From an uncultured Campylobacter sp. (GTDB taxonomy: Bacteria > Campylobacterota > Campylobacteria > Campylobacterales > Campylobacteraceae): 64,000 bases of DNA. The position numbers and the translations under genes were made by a program. Under the pieces are notes generated by a model. It saw only the letters and a program-made list of their open reading frames with translations, did no database searches and had not been told where the DNA came from. This document shows, piece by piece, positions 45,678 to 53,732 of this stretch. Each line of letters starts with the position of its first letter. Position 1 is the first letter of the stretch. The DNA lies in the NCBI RefSeq assembly GCF_905372745.1, contig NZ_CAJPQR010000005.1:1-64000 (forward strand). The letters run 5' to 3'.

Positions 45678-46772
45678 TTATATGCCTAGCGCCCAGCGCG
45701 AAAACGGCGCGACTTCGCATTTTATGCCCTCTACACTCGTCTCGCCCGAGTTTGCCACGCTGATTGCTTGTAGCCTATTTATACCTAAATTTTTTAAATT
45801 TGCGTGCAGTTTTTTAAATTTTAAAAAGACCAAATCCGCATCGCTAAACGGAGAGCAAATGATAGCAAGTTTCCTTTTAGGCAGGAAAAAATCAAGCTCT
45901 TTGGTGTAAAAAATCTGCTCGTTAAATTTAGCTAGCTCGCAAAAAACCGTGTTGTTAAAGTTTTTAGCGAAGTCCTTTTTTAGGCTTAGCGCGCTTTTCA
46001 ACGCAAAGTCGTTAAAATAAAGCCTCTTTGCGGCGTTTGGTTCGTTAAATTTTTCCACTAGGCTAACCGCGCTCATGTTTTCCAGTTCGCTAAGCGCGCC
46101 GTAAACGCTATCTTTCGAGATTTTGCGGGCGGATTTTAACGTGCTAAAAATCTCAAAGACGCTCACGTTTTGCGCCTGAGCTTTCGCGCACTCTTTTAAC
46201 ACTGCTAGCTGCGTGGCTGATAGCGAGGATTTTAGCGCGGTTTGTAGATTTGCCGCGACGTTTTCGGCATCGCAAAAGGCCGACTCGGGGCTCCTACCGT
46301 GAAGCAAAAAGTGGCTAAAAAGCGTCTCGGGATCGATCTTTTTTGAAAAAAAGGCGATAAACTCCTCATAGTCTAAAAAATCCAAATTTAGCTCGTTAAA
46401 GCCGCTTAAATTTGCGTCTTTAAACCGAGAGGCAACGATAAAATTTTGCAATTTTAGCTCTAAAATCGGCTCAAATTTATCCTGAAATCTCTGCTCGAAA
46501 TCATCGATCGCTAGGATTTTTATCTGCGGATTTTGGCATAAAAACTCGGGCAAATTTGACAAAATATCATCCGCATCTATACGAAGGTCGCCTAAATTTA
46601 CGTACAAAAACTCTTTGCTCTCAAATGCGGCTAAAAAGCCCGCGATCAGCGAGGTTTTGCCACTTCCTACGCCGCCTTTTATCAGCGTTTTGGGTGCGGT
46701 GATCTCAAATTTTCTATTTATAAATTTGATGTTTTTTGGCGGGCTTTGGTATAGCGCGTTTAGAATTTGCAT
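45678..46772 (-). CDS. AAA+ family ATPase
   Basis: A 364-aa cytosolic ATP-binding protein. Walker A GGVGSGKTSLIAGFL lies near residues 33-47, and Walker B KILAIDDFEQRF near 90. The middle region (residues 190-250) looks like a winged-helix segment, and the C-terminal part (residues about 290-360) resembles the nuclease-like domain found at the end of many archaeal-type ATPases. The client is unknown. Co-transcribed with the exported protein downstream. Promoter region 46773 onward is A+T-rich. Confidence 0.75.
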   Translation of the reverse strand: MQILNALYQSPPKNIKFINRKFEITAPKTLIKGGVGSGKTSLIAGFLAAFESKEFLYVNLGDLRIDADDILSNLPEFLCQNPQIKILAIDDFEQRFQDKFEPILELKLQNFIVASRFKDANLSGFNELNLDFLDYEEFIAFFSKKIDPETLFSHFLLHGRSPESAFCDAENVAANLQTALKSSLSATQLAVLKECAKAQAQNVSVFEIFSTLKSARKISKDSVYGALSELENMSAVSLVEKFNEPNAAKRLYFNDFALKSALSLKKDFAKNFNNTVFCELAKFNEQIFYTKELDFFLPKRKLAIICSPFSDADLVFLKFKKLHANLKNLGINRLQAISVANSGETSVEGIKCEVAPFSRWALGI

Positions 46773-47071
46773 TTTTAGCCTTTAAAATTTGGAAAATTAT
46801 AGCGAAGTTTCCTTATAATGAGGAAGATAATTAAAATTTGACGTCAAAAAACGATCAAAAATTACTCAAATTTAAAAGAAAATGCGTTAAATTTGAATGA
46901 TAAAAATGCGGGCAAATTTTATCCGAACCAAATTTGCGCCCAAATAAACCCGTTCAAATTTATCCCAAATCAAATTTAAATATTTTGCTTCAAATTTTCA
47001 GCCAAATTTGCAAAAACTTCCTTATAAAAAGGAAATAAATCTATTAAATTTTACTAAATTCGCTCAAAATA

Positions 47072-47100
47072 TTGACTTTAAAAAGCCATTTGGATAAAAT
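47072..47100 (+). promoter_or_regulatory. Promoter of the S10 operon
   Basis: TTGACT (47072-47077), a 17-bp spacer, and TAAAAT (47095-47100), about 66 bp before the rpsJ ATG. A real -35 is rare in Campylobacter, so this is an unusually strong vegetative promoter. The 300 bp upstream to the ATPase gene contain no gene. Confidence 0.75.
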
Positions 47101-47108
47101 CCGAGTCT

Positions 47109-47143
47109 CTTACACAAGTAAGAAGTGTCGTATGTTTGCGACA
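47109..47143 (+). promoter_or_regulatory. S10 operon leader hairpins
   Basis: Two small stems in the 5' UTR: CTTAC/GTAAG with loop ACAA (47109-47122), and TGTCG/CGACA around TATGTTTG (47126-47143). The second resembles the hairpins repeated between rpsH and rplF. It may be a leader for autoregulation by a ribosomal protein. Confidence 0.45.
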
Positions 47144-47166
47144 AGTTCTATTCAAAGGAAAGAAAA

Positions 47167-47478
47167 ATGGAAAGAATCAGGCTTAAGCTTAAAGCTTATG
47201 ACCATAGAGTTCTCGACCGCACAGTTGCAGCCATAGTAGAAGCTGTCAAACGAACGGGCGCCGACGTCAGAGGTCCGGTGCCGATGCCTACGAAGATCAA
47301 ACGCTACACGGTCTTAAAATCACCACACATCAACAAAGACTCACGCGAGCAGTTTGAAATGAGAATTCACACTAGAATGCTAGATATCGTAGCGGCTACG
47401 CCCGATACCGTCGACTCGCTAACAAAGCTTGACTTAGCCCCTGAGGTTAACGTTGAAGTCCGCGCGATGGGCAAATAA
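47167..47478 (+). CDS. rpsJ: 30S ribosomal protein S10
   Basis: The 103-aa product starts at the ATG after AAAGGAAAGAAAA (MERIRLKLKAYDHRVLD), as in the family; a longer in-frame start has no support. It contains GPVPMPTKIKRYTVLKSPH, the S10 core signature. S10 also joins NusB in antitermination. First gene of the S10 operon. Confidence 0.97.
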   Translation: MERIRLKLKAYDHRVLDRTVAAIVEAVKRTGADVRGPVPMPTKIKRYTVLKSPHINKDSREQFEMRIHTRMLDIVAATPDTVDSLTKLDLAPEVNVEVRAMGK

Positions 47479-47492
47479 AGGCGAGGTGAAAG

Positions 47493-48071
47493 ATGGAATA
47501 TATCGTAGAAAAAATAGGCATGAGCAGAACGGTAAACAACCCAAGCATTCCCGTTACGCTTCTAAAGGTCGTAAACGCTAAAGTTTGCGAAGTGAGCGAA
47601 TGCGGCTGCGCTATAGTAGCTTATGCTAAAGGTAAAGCAAAAAATAAAGCCATAGAGGGTCAGCAAAAAAAATATAGCCTAACGGCGGAATTTAATAAAT
47701 TCGCAACTCTACAAGTCGCCAATAAAGAGGCGGGCGATCTTGATATTAGTCCGCTTAGCTCGGCTAAAATTTTAAAAGTTAGCTTCAGCTCAAAAGGTAA
47801 AGGCTATCAAGGCGTCGTAAAAAGACACGGGTTTGCGGGCGGTCCAAAAAGCCACGGTTCTCGCTTCCACAAAAGACACGGCTCTATCGGTAACCGCGAG
47901 TGGCCGGGACGCGTTCAGCCTGGTATGAAAATGGCCGGACACACCGGAAACGAAAAAGTTACCGTTAAAAACGAGATCGTAAGCTTTGACGCCGAAAACG
48001 GAATTTTGGTTTTAAAAGGCAGCGTCGCTGGCTATAACGGCGCAATGGGCAGAATAAGGATAGTAAAATGA
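47493..48071 (+). CDS. rplC: 50S ribosomal protein L3
   Basis: 192 aa. Contains FSSKGKGYQGVVKRHGFAGG and GSRFHKRHGSIGNREWPGRV, the L3 loop reaching the peptidyl-transferase centre. Starts EYIVEKIGMSR after the initiator. Overlaps rplD by 4 bp (ATGA). Confidence 0.97.
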   Translation: MEYIVEKIGMSRTVNNPSIPVTLLKVVNAKVCEVSECGCAIVAYAKGKAKNKAIEGQQKKYSLTAEFNKFATLQVANKEAGDLDISPLSSAKILKVSFSSKGKGYQGVVKRHGFAGGPKSHGSRFHKRHGSIGNREWPGRVQPGMKMAGHTGNEKVTVKNEIVSFDAENGILVLKGSVAGYNGAMGRIRIVK

Positions 48072-48682
48072 GTAAAGTTTGCGTATTAAACGAAAAATTT
48101 GAAAAAGCTAGCGAGCTTGATCTACCGGCTAATTACGCTGAGATTAACCCGCACAACCTATATCTTTACGTTAAGTCTTATTTGTCCGGTATGCGTTCAA
48201 ATTCGGCTCACACCAAAACCAGAGCTTTCGTAAGCGGCGGCGGTAAAAAACCGTGGAGACAAAAAGGTCGCGGCGGCGCTAGAGCGGGCTCAACCAGAAC
48301 TAACGTCTGGGTAGGCGGCGCAGTGGCGTTTGGTCCGAGCAACGAGCGAAACTATTTCCAAAAGATCAACAAAAAGCAAAAAAGATTGGCGCTTGAGTTC
48401 GCGCTAAACGAAAAAGCTAACGCGGGTAAAATTTTCGCGGTAGATAGCATAGAGATCGCAAGCGGCAAGACTAAAGACGCGGCTAAAATAATCAGCGCGT
48501 TAAATTTGAGAGACGCTTTGGTCGTGAAAGATCTGCTTGACGACAACACGCTATTGGCGTTTAGAAATTTATCAAACTGCTATCTAATCGATGCGAGCGA
48601 GATAAACGCTTACTTAGTGGCGACTTACGGTGCCGTCGTTATCGAGAAGGCCGCACTTGAATCTATAATAAAAGAGGGCTGA
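48068..48682 (+). CDS. rplD: 50S ribosomal protein L4
   Basis: 204 aa with the extended exit-tunnel loop marked by KPWRQKGRGGARAGSTR near residues 65-81 and FGPSNERNY following. In E. coli L4 represses its own operon; the leader here might serve this, but that is not shown. Confidence 0.97.
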   Translation: MSKVCVLNEKFEKASELDLPANYAEINPHNLYLYVKSYLSGMRSNSAHTKTRAFVSGGGKKPWRQKGRGGARAGSTRTNVWVGGAVAFGPSNERNYFQKINKKQKRLALEFALNEKANAGKIFAVDSIEIASGKTKDAAKIISALNLRDALVVKDLLDDNTLLAFRNLSNCYLIDASEINAYLVATYGAVVIEKAALESIIKEG

Positions 48683-48683
48683 A

Positions 48684-48965
48684 ATGGCAGATATAACTGA
48701 TATCAAAACGATTTTATATACGGAAAAAACTCTCGGTCTTCAAGAACAAGGCGTGGTCGTCATACAAACTTCGCCTAAGATGACTAAAAATAGGCTGAAA
48801 GAAATTTTGAAAGAGTATTTTGGAGTAACGCCGCTTCGCGTAAATTCGCTTAGAATCGACGGAAAAGTTAAGCGTTTCAAAGGAAGAGAAGGACAACGAA
48901 GCGAGATAAAGAAATTTTACGTTCAGTTGCCTGAAGGCTCAAGCCTAGAAAACACGGAGGCGTAA
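48684..48965 (+). CDS. rplW: 50S ribosomal protein L23
   Basis: 93 aa. L23 lies at the tunnel exit and is a docking site for trigger factor and SRP. YTEKTLGLQEQG near the start and the basic VKRFKGREGQRSEIKK segment are typical. One base separates it from rplD. Confidence 0.95.
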   Translation: MADITDIKTILYTEKTLGLQEQGVVVIQTSPKMTKNRLKEILKEYFGVTPLRVNSLRIDGKVKRFKGREGQRSEIKKFYVQLPEGSSLENTEA

Positions 48966-48966
48966 G

Positions 48967-49797
48967 ATGGCGATAAAAACCTATAAACCTTATACACCTA
49001 GCCGCAGATTTATGACGGGCTTATCAAGCGAGGACATCACTGCTAAACCTAGCGTGAGAAGCTTGCTTGTAAAGATCCCTGTAAGCGGCGGTAGAAATAA
49101 TAACGGAAGAATAACTTCTAGACATAAAGAAGGCGGAGCGAAGAAACTTTATAGAATCATAGACTTTAAACGTCGCAAATTCGGTATCGAAGGCAAGGTC
49201 GAAGCTATTGAGTACGATCCAAACAGAAACTGCCGCATCGCGCTTATCGCTTATAAAGACGGCGAAAAACGCTACATCATCAGACCAAACGGACTAAATG
49301 TTGGTGATGTAGTAGCAGCGGCCGAGGCAGGTCTAGACATAAAACCTGGCAACGCGATGAAACTAAGAAACATCCCGGTTGGTACTATCGTACACAACGT
49401 GGAGCTAAAACCGGGCAAGGGCGCCCAGATGGCTCGTTCAGCCGGCGGCTATGCTCAGCTAATGGGTAAAGAGGAAAAATACGTAATGCTTCGCTTGCCA
49501 AGCGGCGAGATGAGACAAGTGCTTGCAGAGTGCATGGCTAGTATTGGCGTAGTAGGTAACGAAGATTGGGCGAACGTAACTATCGGTAAAGCCGGACGTA
49601 ATCGCCACAGAGGTATCCGTCCTCAAACTCGCGGTTCAGCGATGAACCCAGTAGACCACCCGCACGGCGGTGGTGAGGGCAAGAAAAACTCAGGCCGTCA
49701 TCCTGTTACTCCATGGGGTAAACCGACCAAAGGTGCTAAGACTCGCCGCAAAAAGGCTAGCGATAAGCTTATAATTTCAAGAAGGAAAGGTAAATAG
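48967..49797 (+). CDS. rplB: 50S ribosomal protein L2
   Basis: 276 aa. Peptidyl-transferase region protein; shows GGRNNNGRITSRHKEGG near residue 37 and the conserved RGSAMNPVDHPHGGGEGK near 220, including the functional His. Confidence 0.98.
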   Translation: MAIKTYKPYTPSRRFMTGLSSEDITAKPSVRSLLVKIPVSGGRNNNGRITSRHKEGGAKKLYRIIDFKRRKFGIEGKVEAIEYDPNRNCRIALIAYKDGEKRYIIRPNGLNVGDVVAAAEAGLDIKPGNAMKLRNIPVGTIVHNVELKPGKGAQMARSAGGYAQLMGKEEKYVMLRLPSGEMRQVLAECMASIGVVGNEDWANVTIGKAGRNRHRGIRPQTRGSAMNPVDHPHGGGEGKKNSGRHPVTPWGKPTKGAKTRRKKASDKLIISRRKGK

Positions 49798-49799
49798 AG

Positions 49800-50081
49800 A
49801 TGGCAAGATCACTCAAAAAAGGACCTTTTGTCGATGAGCATGTAATGAAAAAAGTCGTTGCCGCTAAAAAAGCTAATGACAACAAGCCGATAAAAACATG
49901 GTCTAGACGCAGCACGATAGTGCCTGAAATGATAGGCCTAACGTTTAACGTTCATAACGGCAAGAGCTTCATTCCAGTATACGTTACGGAAAACCACATC
50001 GGATATAAACTAGGCGAATTTGCTCCTACGCGCACATTTAAGGGTCACAAAGGCTCAGTGCAAAAGAAAATCGGTAAGTAA
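49800..50081 (+). CDS. rpsS: 30S ribosomal protein S19
   Basis: 93 aa, MARSLKKGPFVDEHVMKKV start and GHKLGEF-type motif (GYKLGEFAPTRTFKGH). Binds the 16S head with S13. Two bases after rplB. Confidence 0.97.
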   Translation: MARSLKKGPFVDEHVMKKVVAAKKANDNKPIKTWSRRSTIVPEMIGLTFNVHNGKSFIPVYVTENHIGYKLGEFAPTRTFKGHKGSVQKKIGK

Positions 50082-50090
50082 GGGGATAAG

Positions 50091-50423
50091 ATGAGCAAAA
50101 CAATTATTAAATTCGTAAGACTATCTCCGACTAAAGCCAGACTAATCGCAAGAGAAGTACAAGGCATGAACGCAGAATTTGCGTTAGCCAGCCTTAGCTT
50201 TATGCCAAACCGCGGCGCCAAATTTATCGCTACGGCTATCAGCTCTGCGGTAGCCAATGGCGGATTCGAGCCTGAAGAGGTTGTCGTAACAAGCTGCCGT
50301 GTGGATGCGGGCCCAGTATTAAAAAGATTTAGACCGCGAGCGAGAGGAAGCGCAAGCAGAATCCGCAAACCGACTTCTCATATCTTAGTAGAAGTATCTA
50401 AACCTGAAAAGAAGGAAGCGTAA
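50091..50423 (+). CDS. rplV: 50S ribosomal protein L22
   Basis: 110 aa. VRLSPTKARLIAREVQG start and the beta-hairpin region GPVLKRFRPRARGSASRI, which lines the exit tunnel (macrolide region). Confidence 0.97.
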   Translation: MSKTIIKFVRLSPTKARLIAREVQGMNAEFALASLSFMPNRGAKFIATAISSAVANGGFEPEEVVVTSCRVDAGPVLKRFRPRARGSASRIRKPTSHILVEVSKPEKKEA

Positions 50424-50424
50424 T

Positions 50425-51126
50425 ATGGGTCAGAAAGTAAATCCGATAGGTCTAAGACTAGGAATAAACCGCAACTGGGAGTCAAGATGGTTTCCTGCTA
50501 AAGGAACTTTGGCTGAAAATATCGGCGAAGACTACAAAATTCGCGCTTTCTTGAAAAAGAAACTTTACTACGCGGGCGTTTCTCAAATTTTGATCGAGAG
50601 AACCGCTAAGAAAATTCGCGTAACCGTCGTAGCAGCTCGCCCCGGTATTATTATCGGCAAAAAGGGCTCTGACGTAGAGAAGCTTAAAGAGGATATCCAA
50701 AAGCTGATCAACAAAGAAGTAAACGTAAATATCAAAGAAGAAAGAAAAGCTCAAGCTTCGGCTCAGCTAGCTGCGGAAAACGTAGCAATGCAGCTTGAAA
50801 AACGCGTTGCGTTTAGACGCGCGATGAAAAAAGTTATCCAAGGCGCTCAAAAATCAGGCGCTAAAGGTATCAAAATTTCAGTTGCAGGACGTCTTGGCGG
50901 CGCTGAGATCGCTAGAACCGAGTGGTACTTAGAGGGTCGCGTTCCGCTTCACACTCTAAGAGCTAAGATCGATTACGGCGTTGCCGAAGCGCATACGACC
51001 TATGGAAACATAGGTATAAAAGTGTGGATATTTAAAGGCGAGGTTCTTCAAAAAGGTGTTCAATCTGAAAAGAACGAAGAAGAAAAAGCCGATAAAAAAC
51101 CGCGCAGAGCAAGAAGAGGTAAATAA
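50425..51126 (+). CDS. rpsC: 30S ribosomal protein S3
   Basis: 233 aa. MGQKVNPIGLRLGINRNWES start, KH domain with GIIIGKKGSDVEKL, and a charged C-terminal tail (EKADKKPRRARRGK). Forms the mRNA entry site. Confidence 0.97.
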   Translation: MGQKVNPIGLRLGINRNWESRWFPAKGTLAENIGEDYKIRAFLKKKLYYAGVSQILIERTAKKIRVTVVAARPGIIIGKKGSDVEKLKEDIQKLINKEVNVNIKEERKAQASAQLAAENVAMQLEKRVAFRRAMKKVIQGAQKSGAKGIKISVAGRLGGAEIARTEWYLEGRVPLHTLRAKIDYGVAEAHTTYGNIGIKVWIFKGEVLQKGVQSEKNEEEKADKKPRRARRGK

Positions 51127-51128
51127 TC

Positions 51129-51554
51129 ATGTTGATGCCAAAACGAACTAAATTTCGCAAACAGATGAAAGGCAGAAACCGCGGTAAAGCTACTCGCGGC
51201 GCTGATCTTGCTATGGGCGAGATCGGAATAAAAGCCGTAGAAGCGGGCCGCGTAAATTCGCGCCAGATCGAAGCGGCTCGTGTGGCTCTAACCCGCCACG
51301 TAAAACGCCAGGCTAAAACTTGGATCAGAGTTTTCCCAGATAAACCGCTAACCAAAAAACCTCTACAAACTCGTATGGGTAAAGGTAAAGCCGGAGTCGA
51401 AGAGTGGGTTATGAACATAAAACCGGGTCGTATAATAGTCGAAATGGCGGGCGTAGATGAGGAACTAGCGCGCGAAGCTCTAACTCTAGCGATCCACAAA
51501 CTTCCGTTTAAGACTAAAATCGTAACGCGAGAGAGTGAAAATGAAATATACTGA
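51129..51554 (+). CDS. rplP: 50S ribosomal protein L16
   Basis: 141 aa; MLMPKRTKFRKQMKGRNRGK start and MGKGKAGVEEWVMNIKPGR. Overlaps rpmC by 14 bp, so the two are translationally coupled. Confidence 0.97.
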   Translation: MLMPKRTKFRKQMKGRNRGKATRGADLAMGEIGIKAVEAGRVNSRQIEAARVALTRHVKRQAKTWIRVFPDKPLTKKPLQTRMGKGKAGVEEWVMNIKPGRIIVEMAGVDEELAREALTLAIHKLPFKTKIVTRESENEIY

Positions 51555-51726
51555 TATTAAAGACAAAAGCGTTGCAGAACTTAACGCGTTATTGAAAGAG
51601 AAAAAGGTGCTTTTATTTACGTTAAGACAAAAGCTAAAAACTATGCAGCTAAGCAACCCTAACGAGATTAGCGCCGTCCGCAAGGAAATAGCGCAAATCA
51701 ACACTGCAATTAGCGCTTCAAAGTAA
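51541..51726 (+). CDS. rpmC: 50S ribosomal protein L29
   Basis: 61 aa from the ATG giving MKYTDIKDKSVAELNALLKE; a GTG two codons earlier is possible but less typical. Two long helices. The start is inside the end of rplP. Confidence 0.94.
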   Translation: MKYTDIKDKSVAELNALLKEKKVLLFTLRQKLKTMQLSNPNEISAVRKEIAQINTAISASK

Positions 51727-51736
51727 GGGGTGAGAA

Positions 51737-51988
51737 ATGGCATTAAAAAGAGAAATTCAAGGTGTCGTTTTACAAAAGGCCGGCGATAAGACGGCTACGA
51801 TTTTGGTTGAGAGACGCGTTATGCACCCAAGATACCACAAATTCGTAAAACGCTTTAAAAAATATATGATTCACGACGAAAAGAACGAAACAAAAGCGGG
51901 CGATACGGTCGTAGCTATCGAATGCAGACCGCTAAGCGCGAGAAAATCTTTCCGCTTAAAGACTATTTTAGCGACGGGGGTTGAGTAA
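51737..51988 (+). CDS. rpsQ: 30S ribosomal protein S17
   Basis: 83 aa, OB-fold. REIQGVVLQKAGDKTATILV start and VAIECRPLSARKSFRL near the end. Shares one base with rplN (TAATG). Confidence 0.96.
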   Translation: MALKREIQGVVLQKAGDKTATILVERRVMHPRYHKFVKRFKKYMIHDEKNETKAGDTVVAIECRPLSARKSFRLKTILATGVE

Positions 51989-52356
51989 TGATACAATCTT
52001 TTACGAGGCTTACGGTCGCCGATAATAGCGGTGCGAAAGAGCTAATGTGCATTAAAGTTTTGGGCGGCAGCAAGAGAAGATACGCGACGCTTGGCGACGT
52101 TATCATCTGCTCGGTCAAAAAGGCGCTTCCAAACGGTAAGATCAAAAAAGGTCAAGTGGTAAAAGCAGTCGTCGTTAGAACTAAAAAAGAGGTTCAAAGA
52201 GATAACGGCTCGCTAATCCGCTTCGACGAAAACGCAGCCGTCATCTTGGATAACAAACGCGAGCCTATCGGTACTCGTATCTTTGGACCGGTCGGCCGTG
52301 AGGTTAGATACGCTAACTTTATGAAAATCGTTTCGCTTGCTCCGGAGGTGTTATAA
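51988..52356 (+). CDS. rplN: 50S ribosomal protein L14
   Basis: 122 aa; MIQSFTRLTVADNSGAKELM start and RIFGPVGREVRYANFMKIVS end, both family signatures. Stop overlaps the rplX start by one base. Confidence 0.97.
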   Translation: MIQSFTRLTVADNSGAKELMCIKVLGGSKRRYATLGDVIICSVKKALPNGKIKKGQVVKAVVVRTKKEVQRDNGSLIRFDENAAVILDNKREPIGTRIFGPVGREVRYANFMKIVSLAPEVL

Positions 52357-52592
52357 TGGCTAACGTTAAATTTAAAGTAAAAAAAGGCGATACCGTTAAG
52401 ATCATCGCAGGCGACGACAAAGGTAAAACAGGTAAAATTTTATCCGTCCTAGCCAAAAAAGGACAAGTCATCGTCGAGGGTTGCAAGGTAGCTAAAAAAG
52501 CTATAAAACCTAGCGAAAAGACCCCAAACGGCGGCTTTATCAATAAAGAGATGCCTATTGATATCTCAAACGTTGCAAAAGTTGAGGGCTGA
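52356..52592 (+). CDS. rplX: 50S ribosomal protein L24
   Basis: 78 aa, KOW motif KKGDTVKIIAGDDKGKTGKI near residues 8-27. Helps start 50S assembly. Confidence 0.96.
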   Translation: MANVKFKVKKGDTVKIIAGDDKGKTGKILSVLAKKGQVIVEGCKVAKKAIKPSEKTPNGGFINKEMPIDISNVAKVEG

Positions 52593-52594
52593 AA

Positions 52595-53140
52595 ATGAAT
52601 AGATTAAAAGCTAAATATAACGAGGTCGTAAAGCCTGCTTTGGCTAAAGAATTCGACATCAAAAATCCTATGCTAATCCCTGCGATCGAAAAGATCGTGA
52701 TAAGCGTAGGCGCTGGCGAATCTGCTAAAGATCAAAAGCAACTTCAAAACATCGCCGATACTATTTCGCTAATCGCCGGACAAAAAGCCGTTGTTACCGA
52801 CGCTAAAAAATCGGTTGCGGGCTTTAAAGTGCGCGAGGGATTTCCCGTCGGCGTAAAAGTAACGCTTAGAAAAGAGAATATGTTTGCGTTTTTAGACAAA
52901 CTAATCTCTATCGCGCTACCGAGAGTTAAGGACTTTAGAGGTCTTCCAAAAGACGGTTTTGACGGACGCGGAAACTACAACTTCGGCCTTAACGAGCAGC
53001 TAATGTTCCCAGAGGTCGAGTACGATAAGATTTTACGCACTCACGGTATGAATATAGTTATAGTCACGACGACAAACAGCGACAAAGAGGCATTCAAATT
53101 GCTTGAGCTATTTGGTTTGCCGTTTGCGAAAGGAAAGTAA
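52595..53140 (+). CDS. rplE: 50S ribosomal protein L5
   Basis: 181 aa. NPMLIPAIEKIVISVGAGES and RGNYNFGLNEQLMFPE motifs; binds 5S rRNA. Immediately followed by rpsN. Confidence 0.97.
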   Translation: MNRLKAKYNEVVKPALAKEFDIKNPMLIPAIEKIVISVGAGESAKDQKQLQNIADTISLIAGQKAVVTDAKKSVAGFKVREGFPVGVKVTLRKENMFAFLDKLISIALPRVKDFRGLPKDGFDGRGNYNFGLNEQLMFPEVEYDKILRTHGMNIVIVTTTNSDKEAFKLLELFGLPFAKGK

Positions 53141-53141
53141 T

Positions 53142-53327
53142 ATGGCGAAAAAATCAATGATAGCAAAGGCTGCCAGAAAGCCTAAATTTGCGGTTCGCGG
53201 CTATACGAGATGCCAAATTTGCGGACGTCCGCATTCGGTTTATAAAGATTTTGGAATTTGCCGCGTATGCCTAAGAAAAATGGCTAACGAGGGACTAATC
53301 CCGGGTCTAAAAAAAGCAAGCTGGTAA
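53142..53327 (+). CDS. rpsN: 30S ribosomal protein S14, zinc-binding type
   Basis: 61 aa from the ATG after AAGGAAAGTA; a longer in-frame start at 53103 lies inside rplE. It has two CxxC pairs (TRCQICGRP and CRVCLRK), the short zinc-containing S14 (type Z). Confidence 0.96.
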   Translation: MAKKSMIAKAARKPKFAVRGYTRCQICGRPHSVYKDFGICRVCLRKMANEGLIPGLKKASW

Positions 53328-53336
53328 GGAAGAGAA

Positions 53337-53732
53337 ATGTTAAACGACTTAATTTCAGACGGACTAACTCGCATTAGAAACGCCGCAATGAGAAGACTTG
53401 AAACTACAAAGCTTCTTCATTCAAACGTCGTCGAGGCTACTTTATCTATCCTTGCGGCTAAAGGCTATATCGAGAGCTACAACGTCGTAGAAGAAGATAA
53501 AAAGAAATTTATAAACGTAGTTTTGAAATACGACGAGCACGGCAGAAGCGTGATTAATGAGCTTAAGCGCGTATCAAGCCCGGGCCGCCGCGTTTATAAG
53601 GGAAAAGACGAGATCAAGAGATTTAAAAACGGCTACGGAACGATCATCGTTAGCACTAGCAAGGGCGTTTTAAGCAACGAAGACGCTCACAAAGCTGGCG
53701 TAGGCGGCGAAATCCTCTGCTCTGTGTGGTAA
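53337..53732 (+). CDS. rpsH: 30S ribosomal protein S8
   Basis: 131 aa; LNDLISDGLTRIRNA start and VSTSKGVLSNEDAHKAG near the end. In E. coli S8 is the autoregulator of the spc operon and binds a stem-loop in its mRNA. Here rpsH is followed by an unusual 630-bp structured spacer that begins with an 11-bp perfect hairpin 4 bp past the stop. Confidence 0.96.
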   Translation: MLNDLISDGLTRIRNAAMRRLETTKLLHSNVVEATLSILAAKGYIESYNVVEEDKKKFINVVLKYDEHGRSVINELKRVSSPGRRVYKGKDEIKRFKNGYGTIIVSTSKGVLSNEDAHKAGVGGEILCSVW

